This document shows, piece by piece, positions 4,532 through 5,809 of a DNA stretch of 5,809 nt. The notes under the pieces were generated by a model. The model had not been told where the DNA came from. It worked only from the letters and a program-made list of their open reading frames with translations, and did not search any database. The stretch is taken from NCBI GenBank assembly GCA_018816205.1, contig JAHIWJ010000014.1, forward strand, positions 1 to 5,809, given 5' to 3'. The position numbers and the translations under genes were made by a program. Position 1 is the stretch's first letter. Every line of letters starts with the position of its first letter. The stretch is from Nanobdellota archaeon. GTDB taxonomy: Archaea > Nanobdellota > Nanobdellia > Pacearchaeales > GW2011-AR1.

Positions 4532-5281
4532 ATGGAATCACTAAAAAAACTTGGCCTTACGAAATATGAGCTAGCAATCTATGAAACTCTCCTAAGAAAT
4601 AAAAAATTAAGCGCTCGAGAAATTGCAGAACACTCGAAAGTCCCGCCAACAGCAGTTTACCCAAACTTAAATTCTCTCAAGGAAAAAAGATTAATCCAAA
4701 AAATAGAAGGCGATCCGGCAGTTTTTGAAATTCTTCCCCCAAAGGCCGCAATTAACAATCTAATAGCCCAAAAAAAGAAACACCTTGAAGGCCTGGAAGC
4801 GCAAGCAATCACAGAAACAACATCGCTCCTTTCAGAAACCCCCATGACAAGAGAAAAAGAAATCATAAAATACACAAGGGGCAAGGCTTTCTCATCCGAA
4901 GTTTACGACGAGGCGATGAAAAAAGTTCAAAGAACATTTTATGTTCTTGGCTGGCGTTTTGAAAAAATAGGCGACCGTTACAAATACCTTAAAGATTTCA
5001 GGAGCATCATCAGAAGAGGTGTAGATGCAAGAATCATAGTCACAGGCAACTATCAGAAAAACCCCGAGTTAATTCAGGCATACAAAGATGAGAATATAAA
5101 AATGAAATTCTTCCCACTGGATAACTTTTCCATCCTGCTAGTGGACGGTAAAGAATGCAAGATAACCCTGAAAGACCGTACTCTCCCAGAAAAGCACAAC
5201 CTGCAAATCCTCGACCCTTCGCTTTCAGAAGCCCTAAACAATTATTTCCTAGACCTTTGGGAAAAAGCCACTCCAGTCTAA
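4532..5281 (+). CDS. TrmB-family transcriptional regulator
   Basis: A 249-residue regulator. Residues 1-70 are a TrmB-type winged helix-turn-helix: LGLTKYELAIYETLL opens it, LSAREIAEHSKVPPTAVY (26-43) holds the helix-turn-helix, and NLNSLKEKRLIQKI the wing. Residues 71-100 are a charged, probably coiled-coil dimerisation helix. Residues 110-245 match the C-terminal sensor domain related to phospholipase D (FYVLGWRFEK, then IIRRGVDARIIVTG, then MKFFPLDNFSILLVDGKECKI, then FLDLWEKA at the end), without the HKD catalytic motif, as expected for the regulators. The family usually binds sugars or related effectors, but the ligand cannot be told from sequence. Length fits the shorter TrmB-like proteins. 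It is divergent from the nucleotidase/hydrolase operon, with an inverted repeat between them, which suggests autoregulation and control of that operon (inference). The ATG at 4532 lies about 26 bases after a TATA element. RadA follows after 42 bases with its own promoter. Confidence 0.85.
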   Translation: MESLKKLGLTKYELAIYETLLRNKKLSAREIAEHSKVPPTAVYPNLNSLKEKRLIQKIEGDPAVFEILPPKAAINNLIAQKKKHLEGLEAQAITETTSLLSETPMTREKEIIKYTRGKAFSSEVYDEAMKKVQRTFYVLGWRFEKIGDRYKYLKDFRSIIRRGVDARIIVTGNYQKNPELIQAYKDENIKMKFFPLDNFSILLVDGKECKITLKDRTLPEKHNLQILDPSLSEALNNYFLDLWEKATPV

Positions 5282-5294
5282 CACTACAACAATT

Positions 5295-5302
5295 CTTATA
5301 AA
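5295..5302 (+). promoter_or_regulatory. TATA box of radA
   Basis: CTTATAAA is centred exactly 25.5 bases before the ATG at 5324, in the 42-base gap after the TrmB gene. It indicates that radA is transcribed on its own as a leaderless mRNA. Confidence 0.75.
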
Positions 5303-5323
5303 TCCACATTTCCCTGAAACAAC

Positions 5324-5809
5324 ATGCCAAAAAAAGAGTCAGAAGAGGAAGTTTCCGAAGAAAAAAAATTAACAGATGTTCCCGGCATCGGCCCTGGAAT
5401 AGCCGCAAAGCTCGAAGCAGCAGGCGTTTACGATTTAATGGGCCTAGCTGTCATGTCCCCTCCAGCATTATCCGAGATGGCCGGCGTAGGCGAAGCTGTT
5501 GCAAGAAAAGCAATCCAGGCCGCGCGCTCCATGATGAACCTCGGCTTCATGTCCGGGGACGAATTCGCAAAGAAAAGAGAAAACATCACATTTATCACAA
5601 CAGGCTCACAAGCGCTTAATGAACTTCTCGGTGGCAAGGGCGTAGAAACCAGCTCAATAACCGAGGCGTACGGTGCCTTCGGCTCGGGAAAGACACAACT
5701 CGCGCTAACTCTTGCAGTAAACACCCAGCTCCCAAAAGACCAAGGCGGCATAGAAGGCAAAGCCGTCTACATCGACACAGAATCAACATTCCGCCCCGAC
5801 AGAATCAGA
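5324..5809 (+). CDS. radA: DNA repair and recombination protein RadA, N-terminal part (cut by window edge)
   Basis: First 162 codons of archaeal RadA, the RecA/Rad51-family recombinase that forms filaments on single-stranded DNA and performs strand exchange; no stop occurs before the edge. Residues 1-15 are an acidic, Lys/Glu-rich lead. Residues 16-70 are the helix-hairpin-helix domain ([18 protein letters not shown] and [13 protein letters not shown]). The linker holds FMSG (75-78), in the place of the FxxA polymerisation motif; archaeal RadAs with FxSG are known, as in Methanococcus. The ATPase core follows: [15 protein letters not shown] (90-104), Walker [10 protein letters not shown] (117-125) and [14 protein letters not shown] (148-161). 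Where many relatives have GEFGSGKT, this protein has Ala118, a mild change outside the key residues. The start is supported by the TATA box 25.5 bases upstream. The gene follows the TrmB regulator without sharing a transcript. Confidence 0.95.
   Translation, partial: MPKKESEEEVSEEKKLTDVPGIGPGIAAKLEAAGVYDLMGLAVMSPPALSEMAGVGEAVARKAIQAARSMMNLGFMSGDEFAKKRENITFITTGSQALNELLGGKGVETSSITEAYGAFGSGKTQLALTLAVNTQLPKDQGGIEGKAVYIDTESTFRPDRIR

Overview
This window looks like chromosomal DNA from an archaeon, probably a small-genome DPANN lineage (Woesearchaeota/Pacearchaeota-like). The archaeal part is well supported: it holds archaeal RadA, an archaeal RPA-type single-stranded DNA-binding protein, archaeal elongation factor 1-beta and a TrmB-family regulator. 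Almost every gene also has a TATA box about 25 bases before its start codon and nearly no leader. The DPANN placement is inference, from the helical N-terminus of the HIT-like protein, tight packing and short genes. No mobile element, CRISPR array, tRNA or rRNA was seen.

Layout. 1-129: probable end of a gene outside the window, then a TATA-like element with no start codon at the expected distance. 130-765 (-): HIT-fold protein that has lost its zinc cysteines and its histidine triad. 816-1103 (+): unrecognised 95-residue protein, sharing one symmetric TATA box with the HIT gene. 1104-1379 (-): elongation factor 1-beta, whose stop codon abuts the stop of the 95-residue gene. 1410-1571 (-): possible 53-residue gene. 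1666-2318 (+): unrecognised protein of about 217 residues, split by an apparent one-base deletion. 2451-3380 (+): RPA with a degenerate zinc-binding motif. 3400-3939 and 3939-4477 (-): a two-gene operon of a 5'(3')-deoxyribonucleotidase (apparently frameshifted) followed by an NlpC/P60-like putative cysteine hydrolase. 4532-5281 (+): TrmB-family regulator, divergent from that operon and sharing its promoter region. 5324-5809 (+): first 162 codons of radA, cut by the window edge.

How it fits together. RPA and RadA are recombination and repair partners but have separate promoters. EF-1beta belongs to translation. The nucleotidase/hydrolase operon and the divergent TrmB regulator look like one small regulatory module with an inverted repeat over the shared TATA element. 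For six genes the centre of the TATA octamer lies exactly 25.5 bases before the A of ATG. This fixes several start codons, including that of the split 217-residue gene. Only the internal operon gene (start 3939) has a strong Shine-Dalgarno sequence. Both split genes are restored by adding a single G to a G run (G4 at 1769-1772; G5 on the minus strand at 4260-4264), so consensus error is the leading explanation, with real slippage as the alternative.
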